Shown: one piece after another, positions 8,454 to 15,801 of the stretch
Position numbering within the stretch: position 1 is the first letter of the stretch
How the letters are laid out: every line of letters begins with the position of its first letter
Assembly (NCBI RefSeq): GCF_000484695.1
Contig: NZ_AXVR01000027.1
Span: 1-61,790 of the forward strand
Reading direction: 5' to 3'
DNA: 61,790 nucleotides
Source of the DNA: Salinispora cortesiana
Lineage (GTDB): Bacteria > Actinomycetota > Actinomycetes > Mycobacteriales > Micromonosporaceae
Program-made: the position numbers and the translations under genes
The notes under the pieces: model-generated
Seen by the model: the letters and a program-made list of their open reading frames with translations, nothing else
The model's database searches: none
What the model was told of the DNA's origin: nothing

Positions 8454-9422
8454 TCAAACGGTGATGATGACCTTTCCCCGGGCGTGGCCTTCCTCCAGGT
8501 AGCTAATCGCCTCGGGCACCTCACTCAGGGGGAAGGTCCGATCGAGGACCGGGGTGACCTTTCCCGATTCGAAGAGATCGCAGAGCGCTGCCAGGTCGTC
8601 CCGTTTGGGACTCGCCACGAAGAACACCAGGCGCTGCCGTACGAACAGTGACAGGGCGAGCCCACGAAGTACGCGAGCCAGCGGGCCGAGCAGCCCGTCG
8701 CCCGAACCACTGTTCAAGATGAGCGTTCCCCGTGGGGTGAGCATGCGTCTGCAGGCAAGGAGCGAGTGGTTACCGACGTTGTCGAGGAGCACGTCGTAGC
8801 GTCGTCCACTGCGGGTGAACTCCGCTTTGGTGTAGTCGATGACGTGGTCGGCACCCAGATCGCGGACCAGCTCGACGTTCCGGCTGCTGCAGACCCCGGT
8901 CACTTCGGCTCCCAGCGCCTTGCCGATCTGCACGGCGAAGGTGCCCACGCCGCCCGCCGCGCCGTTAACCAGGAGCCGCTGACCGGGCTGCAGCCGCCCG
9001 TGGTGGCGTAGCGCCTGATAGGCGGTGAGGGCGGCCACCGGCACCGAAGCAGCCTGTTCCAGGGTCAGGCTGGTCGGCTTTTTCAGCACTCCAGCGTCGT
9101 GGCGCATCGTGACGTACTCGGCGAGCGCCCCTTGCTTCAGGGCGAACACCTCGTCTCCTACCTGGAACGTGGTGACGTTGCTACCCACCGCTTCGACCTG
9201 CCCGGCCAGGTCGTGCCCGAGTGTGTTCGCCTTGGGGCGGGTCAGCCCACCCTGCGCCCGGGTGATGTACGGGCTGCCGCGCATCATGTGCCAGTCCACC
9301 GGGTTGACCGAGGCTGCCCGTACCCGGACCAGCACCTCGTCGTCACCGACGGTGGGCATCTCGAGCTCCTCAAGGGTGAGGACCTCGGACGAGCCGTACG
9401 CGTAGAAACGGATTCCTTTCAT
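8454..9422 (-). CDS. NADPH-dependent quinone/zeta-crystallin-type oxidoreductase (MDR family)
   Basis: This 322-residue medium-chain reductase has an N-terminal GroES-like domain (VRAASVNPVDWHMMRG) and a Rossmann domain with the nucleotide motif NGAAGGVGTFAVQIGKALGA, ending near the family-typical HARGKVIITV. It lacks the structural-zinc Cys cluster, so it belongs to the zinc-independent NAD(P)H:quinone oxidoreductase branch rather than true alcohol dehydrogenases. The ATG at 9422 follows GAGGG. It is the last gene of a three-gene operon headed by an ArsR-type repressor, so its expression is probably derepressed by whatever that regulator senses. The substrate is unknown. Confidence 0.9.
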   Translation of the reverse strand: MKGIRFYAYGSSEVLTLEELEMPTVGDDEVLVRVRAASVNPVDWHMMRGSPYITRAQGGLTRPKANTLGHDLAGQVEAVGSNVTTFQVGDEVFALKQGALAEYVTMRHDAGVLKKPTSLTLEQAASVPVAALTAYQALRHHGRLQPGQRLLVNGAAGGVGTFAVQIGKALGAEVTGVCSSRNVELVRDLGADHVIDYTKAEFTRSGRRYDVLLDNVGNHSLLACRRMLTPRGTLILNSGSGDGLLGPLARVLRGLALSLFVRQRLVFFVASPKRDDLAALCDLFESGKVTPVLDRTFPLSEVPEAISYLEEGHARGKVIITV

Positions 9423-9432
9423 CGGTTCCCTC

Positions 9433-9714
9433 TCATTCCACGCTGCGTAGTATGTGTTCGATCGATGCCGTACGGGTTCGTAGTTCGGCGAGGTCAACGG
9501 CGCTTCGTTGCTGGGCGTCGAGAGTGTTCTCGGCGAGCTTCTCGAACCGGTGTACGAGCTGACGCAGGTCGTCTGCTCGGGCGGCCGCCCGCTTCTCTTT
9601 TCGGCCCTCGAAGAGCCCGACGATGACCAGGGCGACCAGGAAGGCCGCCACGATGACCACGACCAGCAGGAAGACAGTCGTTGGCCAGGACATTTCCCCT
9701 CCAAGCGGGTCCAT
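9433..9714 (-). CDS. Single-span membrane protein with coiled-coil tail (93 aa)
   Basis: After a short N-terminus there is one strong transmembrane segment (FLLVVVIVAAFLVALVIVGLF, about residues 14-34). A basic stop-transfer patch (EGRKEKRAAAR) follows, then a charged Leu-rich helix with heptad-like spacing to the C-terminus. The start ATG overlaps the stop of the ArsR gene by one base (TAATG), implying translational coupling. A second ATG at 9693 has a good GGAGGGG site and may be used instead. I recognise no family. It may be a membrane partner of the downstream reductase. Confidence 0.7.
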   Translation of the reverse strand: MDPLGGEMSWPTTVFLLVVVIVAAFLVALVIVGLFEGRKEKRAAARADDLRQLVHRFEKLAENTLDAQQRSAVDLAELRTRTASIEHILRSVE

Positions 9715-10064
9715 TACGTTGACTCCTTGGGTGCGGGACCCTTTCCCGGATCCGGCATGGTGAGGGTCTGGGCCGCCTCGGCTATCGCCGATGCGGTTAG
9801 GTGTAGATCGAAGTCGGTGACTTCGTAGTACTTCATGGCTTTGCCATCCTCGGAGAGCTCAAGCCGGCCGGTGATCAGGCCTGCCGCCTCCAGCCGCCGC
9901 AGATGCATGTGCAGGAGTGGACGACTCACCCCGAGCTCGCGGGCCAGCTGGCTCACATAGTCACGACGGCCGGCCAAGGTCGCGACGATGCGTAGTCGAA
10001 TCGGGTTGGCCAGCGCCGCCAGCATCTCGACCAGGTCGTCTCCGGTCGGTCCGCTCACTGCCAC
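9714..10064 (-). CDS. ArsR-family winged-helix transcriptional regulator
   Basis: This 116-residue DNA-binding protein has the ArsR fold. Residues 15-31 contain LAALANPIRLRIVATL, followed by the recognition helix region VSQLARELGVSRPLLHMHLRRLEAAGLI and a wing with YYEV. No Cys metal-binding motif (CxC or DxCH) is present, so it probably senses something other than a soft metal. A GTG start at 10064 follows AAGGGA. It heads the operon with the membrane protein and the reductase, and an inverted repeat lies directly upstream (10073-10102), so autoregulation is likely. Confidence 0.9.
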   Translation of the reverse strand: MAVSGPTGDDLVEMLAALANPIRLRIVATLAGRRDYVSQLARELGVSRPLLHMHLRRLEAAGLITGRLELSEDGKAMKYYEVTDFDLHLTASAIAEAAQTLTMPDPGKGPAPKEST

Positions 10065-10072
10065 AAGATCCC

Positions 10073-10102
10073 TTCATGTGTCATCTTTTTCTTACACGTG
10101 AA
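10073..10102. promoter_or_regulatory. Inverted-repeat operator for the ArsR operon
   Basis: TTCATGTGT (10073-10081) and ACACGTGAA (10094-10102) form an inverted repeat with one mismatch and a 12-base AT-rich centre. It overlaps the expected promoter of the ArsR gene, whose start is at 10064. A palindrome spanning the -10 region is the usual layout for an autoregulating ArsR repressor. Confidence 0.6.
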
Positions 10103-10153
10103 ACCCTAGCAGTCACCACCCCCGTCGGCAATGCTCAATGCGGTTGAGGACGA

Positions 10154-10474
10154 TCACCACAACTGGTGCCAGATCCGCCGCTCCTCGTCGGTGAGGGGCT
10201 GATCTGGGACGAGCCGCTCCGGGTGACCTGGCGGTGGCTGCTCAACGAACGGACCCAGTCCCGGCAGCACAAACCGGCGGCCCCCACCGACCGGGGAATG
10301 ACTGTCGGCGGGAATGGAACCGCCTTCCGGCCCAGCACTGCCCGCGGGCCCCGCGTCACCCCACCGGGCCCGACCGCCCCGCAGAATCTCCCGGGGATCC
10401 ATTCCAACGACCGACGCCCCGAACAGGCTCAGGCCGAACGCCACCTCGGAGGCGATTCGCCGGAGCCAGCCCAT
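10154..10474 (-). CDS. Hypothetical protein, DUF6059-like (106 aa)
   Basis: The protein begins with a short basic, hydrophobic segment (MGWLRRIASEVAFGLSLFGAS). A Gly/Pro-rich middle follows, and it ends with PPGHPERLVPDQPLTDEERRIW. That ending resembles the conserved tail of an uncharacterised actinobacterial family I remember as DUF6059, but this is from memory and not verified. It stands between the ArsR operon and a larger membrane-protein gene, all leftward. Function unknown. Confidence 0.6.
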   Translation of the reverse strand: MGWLRRIASEVAFGLSLFGASVVGMDPREILRGGRARWGDAGPAGSAGPEGGSIPADSHSPVGGGRRFVLPGLGPFVEQPPPGHPERLVPDQPLTDEERRIWHQLW

Positions 10475-10708
10475 CAGCTCGCCACACCCGCAGCTGGAGC
10501 GGCGCGATCAACACTCTGTTCGGTCGCACCGGTCAACAGCCGACCGCAGTTCCCGTACGCAGGAAGCTGCGCAAGGTCCGCCGCAGCCAGCCCAACCACT
10601 GATGCGTACGTCAAGGGGCTCCTCGGGTCCGGCGCCAAGCTGAGCCGACCGATTCTCCCGAGCCACACTCAACGCCGACTCAAGTCAGCAGAAGGAAGGC
10701 CCTTCCCG

Positions 10709-11302
10709 TCAGCTGTTGGTGATCCAGCTCCAGAACGAAACCACCCACTCGGTCTGCTTGAGCCACCCGAAGCCAAGACTGACGAGAAAGACGGCCGTCA
10801 CCAGGTGCGCGCCGCGGGCACCCCGCCGCACCCGGCCCAGACGCTGCTCCAGCACCACCCGGCCAACCAACCGGGCGAGGGCGAACAATCCGACCGCCAC
10901 CAGCAGGCTCAACAGAAAGATCAACAATGGCGCGGCGAGGTTGCCGCCACCCGAGATCGCCCAGATCCCCCAACAGACGAACGCGAAGAGCGCTCCGCCG
11001 GCACTCCACTCCCGGCCCGGGCGGAGCTGCGCGAGGTGCCAGCTCACCGGTCGACGCGAAGCCCGCGCCTCCGGCCAGCCCGCCCCGACCTCCTCCTGCT
11101 CGACCACCGGGAACGGCGTGGTCCGACGGGCACCGGTCTGCCCGACCGAGGCCACCCCCCGCTGGAAGGCATCCGGCTGCGGCGGCACCCCGGCATCCGG
11201 CTGCGACGGCACCCCGCCTCCCCACTGCGGCGGCACCCCGACGCCTGGCTGCGGCGGCACCTCGACGGTCCGCTCGGCCCACGGTTGCGTCTGATCGGCC
11301 AT
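10709..11302 (-). CDS. Membrane protein with Pro/Gln-rich N-terminal tail (197 aa)
   Basis: The first 50 residues are low complexity, with near-repeats of VPPQPG/VPSQPDAGVPPQPDA. They are followed by a polar stretch and then three hydrophobic segments at about 98-115, 120-143 and 165-185. The tail probably lies in the cytoplasm. The ATG at 11302 has a strong GGGAGGGACG site. The repetitive DNA coding the tail (about 11160-11285) may vary in length between strains. No enzyme motif is visible. The 234 bases between this gene and 10474 hold nothing I can identify. Confidence 0.75.
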   Translation of the reverse strand: MADQTQPWAERTVEVPPQPGVGVPPQWGGGVPSQPDAGVPPQPDAFQRGVASVGQTGARRTTPFPVVEQEEVGAGWPEARASRRPVSWHLAQLRPGREWSAGGALFAFVCWGIWAISGGGNLAAPLLIFLLSLLVAVGLFALARLVGRVVLEQRLGRVRRGARGAHLVTAVFLVSLGFGWLKQTEWVVSFWSWITNS

Positions 11303-11434
11303 GTCGTCCCTCCCCTGGACCAGGCGGGGACCGGCGGGCCCCGTCTGGCTATCGAGGGTAGCCAGAACACAAATATGTCTCCGCTACGGACCACCGGGCC
11401 TGCCGACCTGGCACAGTGCGCTAGACACGAAGAC

Positions 11435-12667
11435 ATGAACTTCGTACCGAACTTCGGTGTCGCCCGTACCGAGGATCTCGAAGAGTTGGGCGAGCTGATC
11501 GGCAGCCTCTTCCACAGCAGCTTGGACGCCGAGTCACAGGTTGTCCAGCAGAGCCTCCTGGAGCCCGAACGCACCCTGGTCGTCCGCGACAACACCGAGC
11601 TGGTGGCGACCGCCACCGCCTTCACCCGCGAACTGACCGTACCGGGGGCGCACCTGCCCGCAGCGCACGTCAGCATGGTCGCGGTGGCGCCGACACACCG
11701 CCGCCGTGGCCTGCTCACCGAGTTGATGCGACGGCAGCTCCGCGACGTCCGCGACGTCGGCACCGAGCCGGTCGCGCTGCTGTGGGCCAGCGAGGGGCGG
11801 ATCTACCCACGCTTCGGCTACGGCCTGGCCTGCCAGCAGTTGGTGGTGGTGGAGTGCGAGACCACCGAGCTACGCCTGCCCGATCCCACCGCCGCTGAAG
11901 GTCAGCTCCGCCTGACCAAACCGGCGCACTGCCGGGCCGAGCTGGCCCGGGTGTACGACCAGGTTCGGCCGGACCGGCCCGGCTGGTCCAACCGCAGCGA
12001 GGTGTGGTGGAACTATGTTCTCGCCGATCCGGCCGCCCGCCGGGAGGGGGCCACCGAACGTCGAGCTCTGCTGCACGAGGGCCCCGAGGGCGTCAACGGG
12101 TACGCGCTCTTCCGCACCCGCCACGCCTGGGACGCGGTCGGGCCGAAGGCCATCACCATCGTTGACGAGGTGGTGAGCAGCAACCCGGCCGCCAATCTGG
12201 CGATGTGGCGTCTGCTGCTCGCCCTCGACCTGACCCGCCGGCTCACGCTACGCGGCGTGCCGTTGGACGACCCGCTGCTACGGCTGCTCAACGAGCCACG
12301 CCGGCTCGACGCGCGGCTGACCGACGCCCTCTGGCTGCGGGTGGTGGATCTGCCGGCGGCCCTCTCCGCCCGACGGTACGCGACCTCGGTTGACGTGGTG
12401 CTGGAGGTCACCGACGAACTGCTGTCGGAGAACGCTGGCCGGTGGCGGCTGACCGGCGGGCTGGACGGGGCCAGCTGCGTACCCAGCACCGGGGCGGCCG
12501 ACCTGGCCTGCGACATCCGGGCCCTCGGCGAGCTGTACCTGGGCGGGACCGGACTGGGCGAACTGGCGGCTGCCGGTCGGGTTCGGGAACTGCGACCCGG
12601 CGCCCTGGCCGCCGCCGGGCCAGCCTTCGGTTGGCACCGGGCTCCCGCTGCCATGGAGATCTTCTGA
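11435..12667 (+). CDS. Eis-like GNAT N-acetyltransferase with SCP2-type C-terminal domain
   Basis: This 410-residue protein has the three-part layout of the Eis family. An N-terminal GNAT domain carries the acetyl-CoA motif VAVAPTHRRRGLL (84-94) and the Eis-typical Tyr124 in RIYPRFGYG. A second atypical GNAT fold and a C-terminal sterol-carrier-like domain follow. It ends in a free carboxylate after EIF, as in Eis, where the C-terminus serves as catalytic base. Eis enzymes acetylate amines, including aminoglycosides, but many actinobacterial members have unknown substrates. An in-frame ATG at 11375 is an alternative start; 11435 fits the family's N-terminus better. Confidence 0.88.
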   Translation: MNFVPNFGVARTEDLEELGELIGSLFHSSLDAESQVVQQSLLEPERTLVVRDNTELVATATAFTRELTVPGAHLPAAHVSMVAVAPTHRRRGLLTELMRRQLRDVRDVGTEPVALLWASEGRIYPRFGYGLACQQLVVVECETTELRLPDPTAAEGQLRLTKPAHCRAELARVYDQVRPDRPGWSNRSEVWWNYVLADPAARREGATERRALLHEGPEGVNGYALFRTRHAWDAVGPKAITIVDEVVSSNPAANLAMWRLLLALDLTRRLTLRGVPLDDPLLRLLNEPRRLDARLTDALWLRVVDLPAALSARRYATSVDVVLEVTDELLSENAGRWRLTGGLDGASCVPSTGAADLACDIRALGELYLGGTGLGELAAAGRVRELRPGALAAAGPAFGWHRAPAAMEIF

Positions 12668-12689
12668 CGCCGCGGGGTACGGTCGGTTG

Positions 12690-12998
12690 ATGGGTGACGT
12701 GGAGCGACGACGGCGACGGCACCGGCAACCCGCTGACCGCGCCGCCGAGAGCCCGAGCCCGGCCCGGACAGCGGTCGGAGGGCAGAGCGGCGGCCGGCCG
12801 CGCCGAGGCGGCACCGAGGAGAACGAACGCGGACTGCGGGGCCTGGTCGGCGCTGGCTCGTCGCAGGTGAGCGTGACCGCGGCGATGCGGGCCCGGGACG
12901 CCACCCGACCGACGGAGCAAGACCTGGCGGAGGCGGAGGCCCGGGTAGTCCTGGTCCGTCGGAACTGGGTTCCGCGCGAGGACCTCCCCCGTCGGTGA
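12690..12998 (+). CDS. Conserved hypothetical protein (102 aa)
   Basis: The first half is a basic, low-complexity Arg/Gly/Pro-rich tail. The second half is compact and looks conserved (GLRGLVGAGSSQVSVTAAMRARD, then a Glu/Ala helix ending VVLVRRNWVPREDLPRR). The ATG at 12690 is supported by TACGGT exactly six bases upstream (12678-12683), a leaderless-type signal, although TTG at 12687 is possible. The highly basic N-terminus suggests contact with nucleic acid or ribosomes, but that is a guess. Confidence 0.65.
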   Translation: MGDVERRRRRHRQPADRAAESPSPARTAVGGQSGGRPRRGGTEENERGLRGLVGAGSSQVSVTAAMRARDATRPTEQDLAEAEARVVLVRRNWVPREDLPRR

Positions 12999-13008
12999 AC
13001 GGCCCGGC

Positions 13009-13476
13009 TCAGGGCAGGTCCGGCAGCTTCCGGGTGCGCTCGTAGTCGGCCACCTGGTCGATGCGGCGGACGTGACGTTGCTTTTCGGAGAACGGGGTGG
13101 TCAGGAACGCCTCGACGATGGCGGTGGCCTCATCGAGGGTGTGCTGCCGCCCGCCGATCGCGACGATGTTCGCGTTGTTGTGTTCCCGGGCCAGGTGTGC
13201 GGTATCGATACTCCAAGCCAGCGCGGCCCGGACACCGTCGATCTTGTTCGCGGCGATCTGCTCGCCGTTGCCGGAGCCCCCGATAACCACGCCGAGGCTC
13301 CCCCGGTCGGCAACCACCCGGTCGCCGGTGTGTAGGCAGAACGTCGGGTAGTCGTCGTCCGGGTCGTAGGCGTGGGGGCCGACGTCAACCACGTCGTACC
13401 CCTCCTTGGCCAGGTGGTTGGCCAGGTGCGCCTTCAGCTCGAAACCGGCGTGGTCGGATCCCAGGTAGACACGCAT
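13009..13476 (-). CDS. rpiB: Ribose-5-phosphate isomerase B (RpiB/LacAB family)
   Basis: This 155-residue cytoplasmic enzyme interconverts ribose-5-phosphate and ribulose-5-phosphate in the pentose phosphate pathway. It shows SDHAGFELK near the N-terminus (substrate-binding Asp and His), the phosphate-ring loop GGSGNGEQIAANK and the AREHNNANIVAIGGR motif of the family. The order rpiB, DsbA-like gene, pepN matches what I recall from M. tuberculosis. A 15-bp perfect inverted repeat lies 20 bases upstream of the start. Confidence 0.95.
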   Translation of the reverse strand: MRVYLGSDHAGFELKAHLANHLAKEGYDVVDVGPHAYDPDDDYPTFCLHTGDRVVADRGSLGVVIGGSGNGEQIAANKIDGVRAALAWSIDTAHLAREHNNANIVAIGGRQHTLDEATAIVEAFLTTPFSEKQRHVRRIDQVADYERTRKLPDLP

Positions 13477-13496
13477 ACCGGGCAGTCTGACAGGGC

Positions 13497-13534
13497 TTGT
13501 CTCCGACCGACGCTCGCGGGTCGGTCGGAGACAA
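13497..13534 (-). terminator. Perfect 15-bp hairpin between the DUF1015 gene and rpiB
   Basis: TTGTCTCCGACCGAC (13497-13511) pairs without mismatch with GTCGGTCGGAGACAA (13520-13534) around an 8-base loop. On the minus strand it follows the DUF1015 stop by about 90 bases and precedes the rpiB start by 20, so it probably ends the upstream transcript. It could also sit in the rpiB 5' leader. Confidence 0.6.
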
Positions 13535-13622
13535 CTTCCGCACAGTCCGGGAGGACCTCAGATTGCCCGGGAAAGCGCCAGGGCGCGCCCGGGAAGACGC
13601 CCGGGGGCCCGGGTGGGCGTGT

Positions 13623-14837
13623 CTACCCTCCGCGCTGTCCGGACAGCAACTCGGCGACGACCAGTCCGCCCCGGGCCTTTGGGGTGAACCAGGTGCTCTT
13701 GCGGGGCATCTTCTCCCGCGCCAGGTTCACCGCGACGAAGTCGTCCACGGTCACCGGTGCGACGAGAACGGCCAGCTCGGCACGGCCGGCGTCGACCTCA
13801 CCGGTGAGCCAGCTCGCCGGGTAGTCGCCGCCGACGTAGGTGATCCGCTTGTCGCCCGGGTCCAGCCCCAGCGCGTCCCGCAGCAGCAGCCGCTCGACCA
13901 GGGCATGGTCCAGGTTCTCCAGGCGTCCCGCGCCGACCTGGGGCAGGCGTACGGCGTACGCCGCATCGGGGAGCCGAAGGTGGATGGTGCCGCCGGCGGC
14001 CGGGACCTCGACGGGGCCGTCGATCGGCTCGACCTGGGCGCCGGCGGCGCGAAGTCGGTCGATCAGCTCATCCGAGCTGGTGGTGAGCTCGTCAACCAAC
14101 CGGTTGTACGGGGCAATGGCGACCGAGGCCGGCGTGGTGACCACGGCCAGGAAGCGCGGTAGCCCGCCGGTCTGGGCCGCGAGACTGCGGTGGTTGCCGT
14201 CGGCGACGACCAACTCGCCGCCGCCGGCCAGAGCGGTCAGCTCGTCCTGCTGCTCGCCCGGACCGACCAGCCAGATGGCGTGCGTCCGCCCGGCCTGGTC
14301 GGTGTCGGTCGCGGCCGGCACCCCGGCCCGGTCAGCCGCCGCCGCGAGGGCGGTGTGTAGCTCGTCACCCCGGCCGGTCTGAAGCAGGAGCACCGGCGAC
14401 AGCAGATGCCCCAACGCCTCGGCCAGGGCCACCCGCTCGCGAACCTTGGCGATGAAGACATCCTCGTTGCGGATGACCAAACCCGGCTCGGCGGCGCTGG
14501 TGGAGATCTGGTCGGTATCAACCATGACGAACAGCCCGTACCCGGGCTCCTCCTGCGGGGCGCTGATCCGATAGAGGACCACCACCTGCTCGGCGGGGGT
14601 GTAGCTGCCCGCCGCCTTCGCCTCGGCGAGCCGGGCTACCGCCTCCGGGAGCGCTTCGAGAAAGGCCTTCCCCCGGCTCTCCGGGGCCCGATGCGGCATC
14701 TCGATACCGAGGGCGCTGTGCGGATTCACCTCAATGATCGAGGTGATCTCCGCGTCGTCGGCGAACTCGTCGTAGTTCTGCGCACCGGTGCCGCCAGTGG
14801 TGATCCAGGCCCGGGCGATGGGATGGGCGACCGTCAT
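13623..14837 (-). CDS. DUF1015 family protein (404 aa)
   Basis: A soluble protein of the uncharacterised DUF1015 family, recognised by the VNPHSALGIEMPHR segment near the N-terminus, YGLFVMVD, the charged stretch VFIAKVRERVALAEAL and the invariant VVADGNHRSLAA. The molecular function is not established. In the minus direction it is upstream of rpiB and downstream of the DsbA-like gene. A TAGCGT element lies eight bases ahead of the ATG, so a leaderless start is possible. The length is typical of the family. Confidence 0.88.
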   Translation of the reverse strand: MTVAHPIARAWITTGGTGAQNYDEFADDAEITSIIEVNPHSALGIEMPHRAPESRGKAFLEALPEAVARLAEAKAAGSYTPAEQVVVLYRISAPQEEPGYGLFVMVDTDQISTSAAEPGLVIRNEDVFIAKVRERVALAEALGHLLSPVLLLQTGRGDELHTALAAAADRAGVPAATDTDQAGRTHAIWLVGPGEQQDELTALAGGGELVVADGNHRSLAAQTGGLPRFLAVVTTPASVAIAPYNRLVDELTTSSDELIDRLRAAGAQVEPIDGPVEVPAAGGTIHLRLPDAAYAVRLPQVGAGRLENLDHALVERLLLRDALGLDPGDKRITYVGGDYPASWLTGEVDAGRAELAVLVAPVTVDDFVAVNLAREKMPRKSTWFTPKARGGLVVAELLSGQRGG

Positions 14838-14969
14838 GCCCGCTGACGCTACCGGTACCGCTCACCTCTGGTGTCCGGGCCCACCCGCTGCGCATCGAAG
14901 CACCGCCGGCACTGGCGGTGCTGCGGGCGCCGGCCATCCACCCGGCGACGCCCGGGGCCCGCCTCACCC

Positions 14970-15593
14970 TCAGTCGAAGATGGGGCCGAGCTCGCGGGAG
15001 CGCTTGAGTTCGAAGAACCCCGGCGTGCCGGCGACCAGCAGAACGCCGTCCCACAGCCGGCCGGCGGCCTCGCCCCGGGGAGCCGGGGTGACGACCGGGC
15101 CGAAGAAGGCAACCGGGTTCCCGTCCGGGCCCGGCGCGTGGATGACGGGGGTTCCGACATCGGTGCCGACCGGCCGCATACCCGCCTCGTGGCTGGCACG
15201 CAGCGCTCCGTCGTAGTCGGTGCTGTCGGCGGCCTTGGCCAGCTCCGGATCCAGTCCGGCGTCGGTCAGGGCAGCGGTGAACAGCTCCCCGGTGAGCTGC
15301 TCGGACTGCAGATGGATCCGGTTACCGAACGCGGTGTACAGGTCCCGCAGCGCCCCGGTGCCGTACCGCTGCTCGGCAGCGACACAGACCCGAACCGGAC
15401 CCCATCCCGACTTCATCAGCGCCTGGTACTCCGCGGGCAGGTCCCGGCCCTCGTTGAGCACAGACAGGCTCATCACGTGGAAGCGGATGTCCACGGCCCG
15501 GACCCGCTCGACCTCCAGCAGCCAACGAGAGGTTATCCACGCCCACGGGCAGATCGGGTCGAACCACAGGTCGACGGTGACACGCTCACTCAC
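14970..15593 (-). CDS. DsbA-like thioredoxin-fold protein (Rv2466c family)
   Basis: This 207-residue protein has the DsbA-type fold of the mycobacterial mycothiol-dependent reductase Rv2466c. It begins with WFDPICPWAWITSRWL, contains the helical insert in the middle, and has the cis-Pro loop VGTPVIHA near residue 146. The redox motif reads CPWA: Cys15 is present but the second Cys is Ala18. That would favour a monothiol mechanism relying on an external thiol such as mycothiol. The GTG start at 15593 follows AAGGGA. The product should be cytoplasmic, as no signal peptide is seen. Confidence 0.88.
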   Translation of the reverse strand: MSERVTVDLWFDPICPWAWITSRWLLEVERVRAVDIRFHVMSLSVLNEGRDLPAEYQALMKSGWGPVRVCVAAEQRYGTGALRDLYTAFGNRIHLQSEQLTGELFTAALTDAGLDPELAKAADSTDYDGALRASHEAGMRPVGTDVGTPVIHAPGPDGNPVAFFGPVVTPAPRGEAAGRLWDGVLLVAGTPGFFELKRSRELGPIFD

Positions 15594-15801
15594 AGTGAAG
15601 TCCCTTCACGACAGGTGCGCCGGTTTTCGGCGCCTGCACCGATCCTCGCCGCAAGTGCCCAGGTACAACACGGAATGAGACCGTGACCTGGCCCACCCGC
15701 CGACCCGGGTGCGTGTAAGACTCGACTCGCGCGACCGCTACGAGCGGTTGCCCGACGACGCCGCGGTTGGTGTGCGGCGAGACAAGAGATGGAGACGAAC
15801 A

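Noticed and set aside
11160..11285. Tandem repeat in the DNA coding the Pro/Gln-rich tail as a separate repeat element
   Set aside because: The periodicity is loose and explained by the protein's low-complexity PQP-type tail; mentioned within the gene entry instead.
10166..11434. In-frame extension of the Eis-like gene by 400 codons
   Set aside because: The extension is Pro/Arg-rich, antisense to two supported leftward genes, and is not part of the Eis family.
15532..15541. A DnaA-like 9-mer (TTATCCACG) within the DsbA-like gene, and TTGTCCAC hits near 22205 and 48893
   Set aside because: Single 9-mer matches inside coding sequence, expected by chance over 60 kb.
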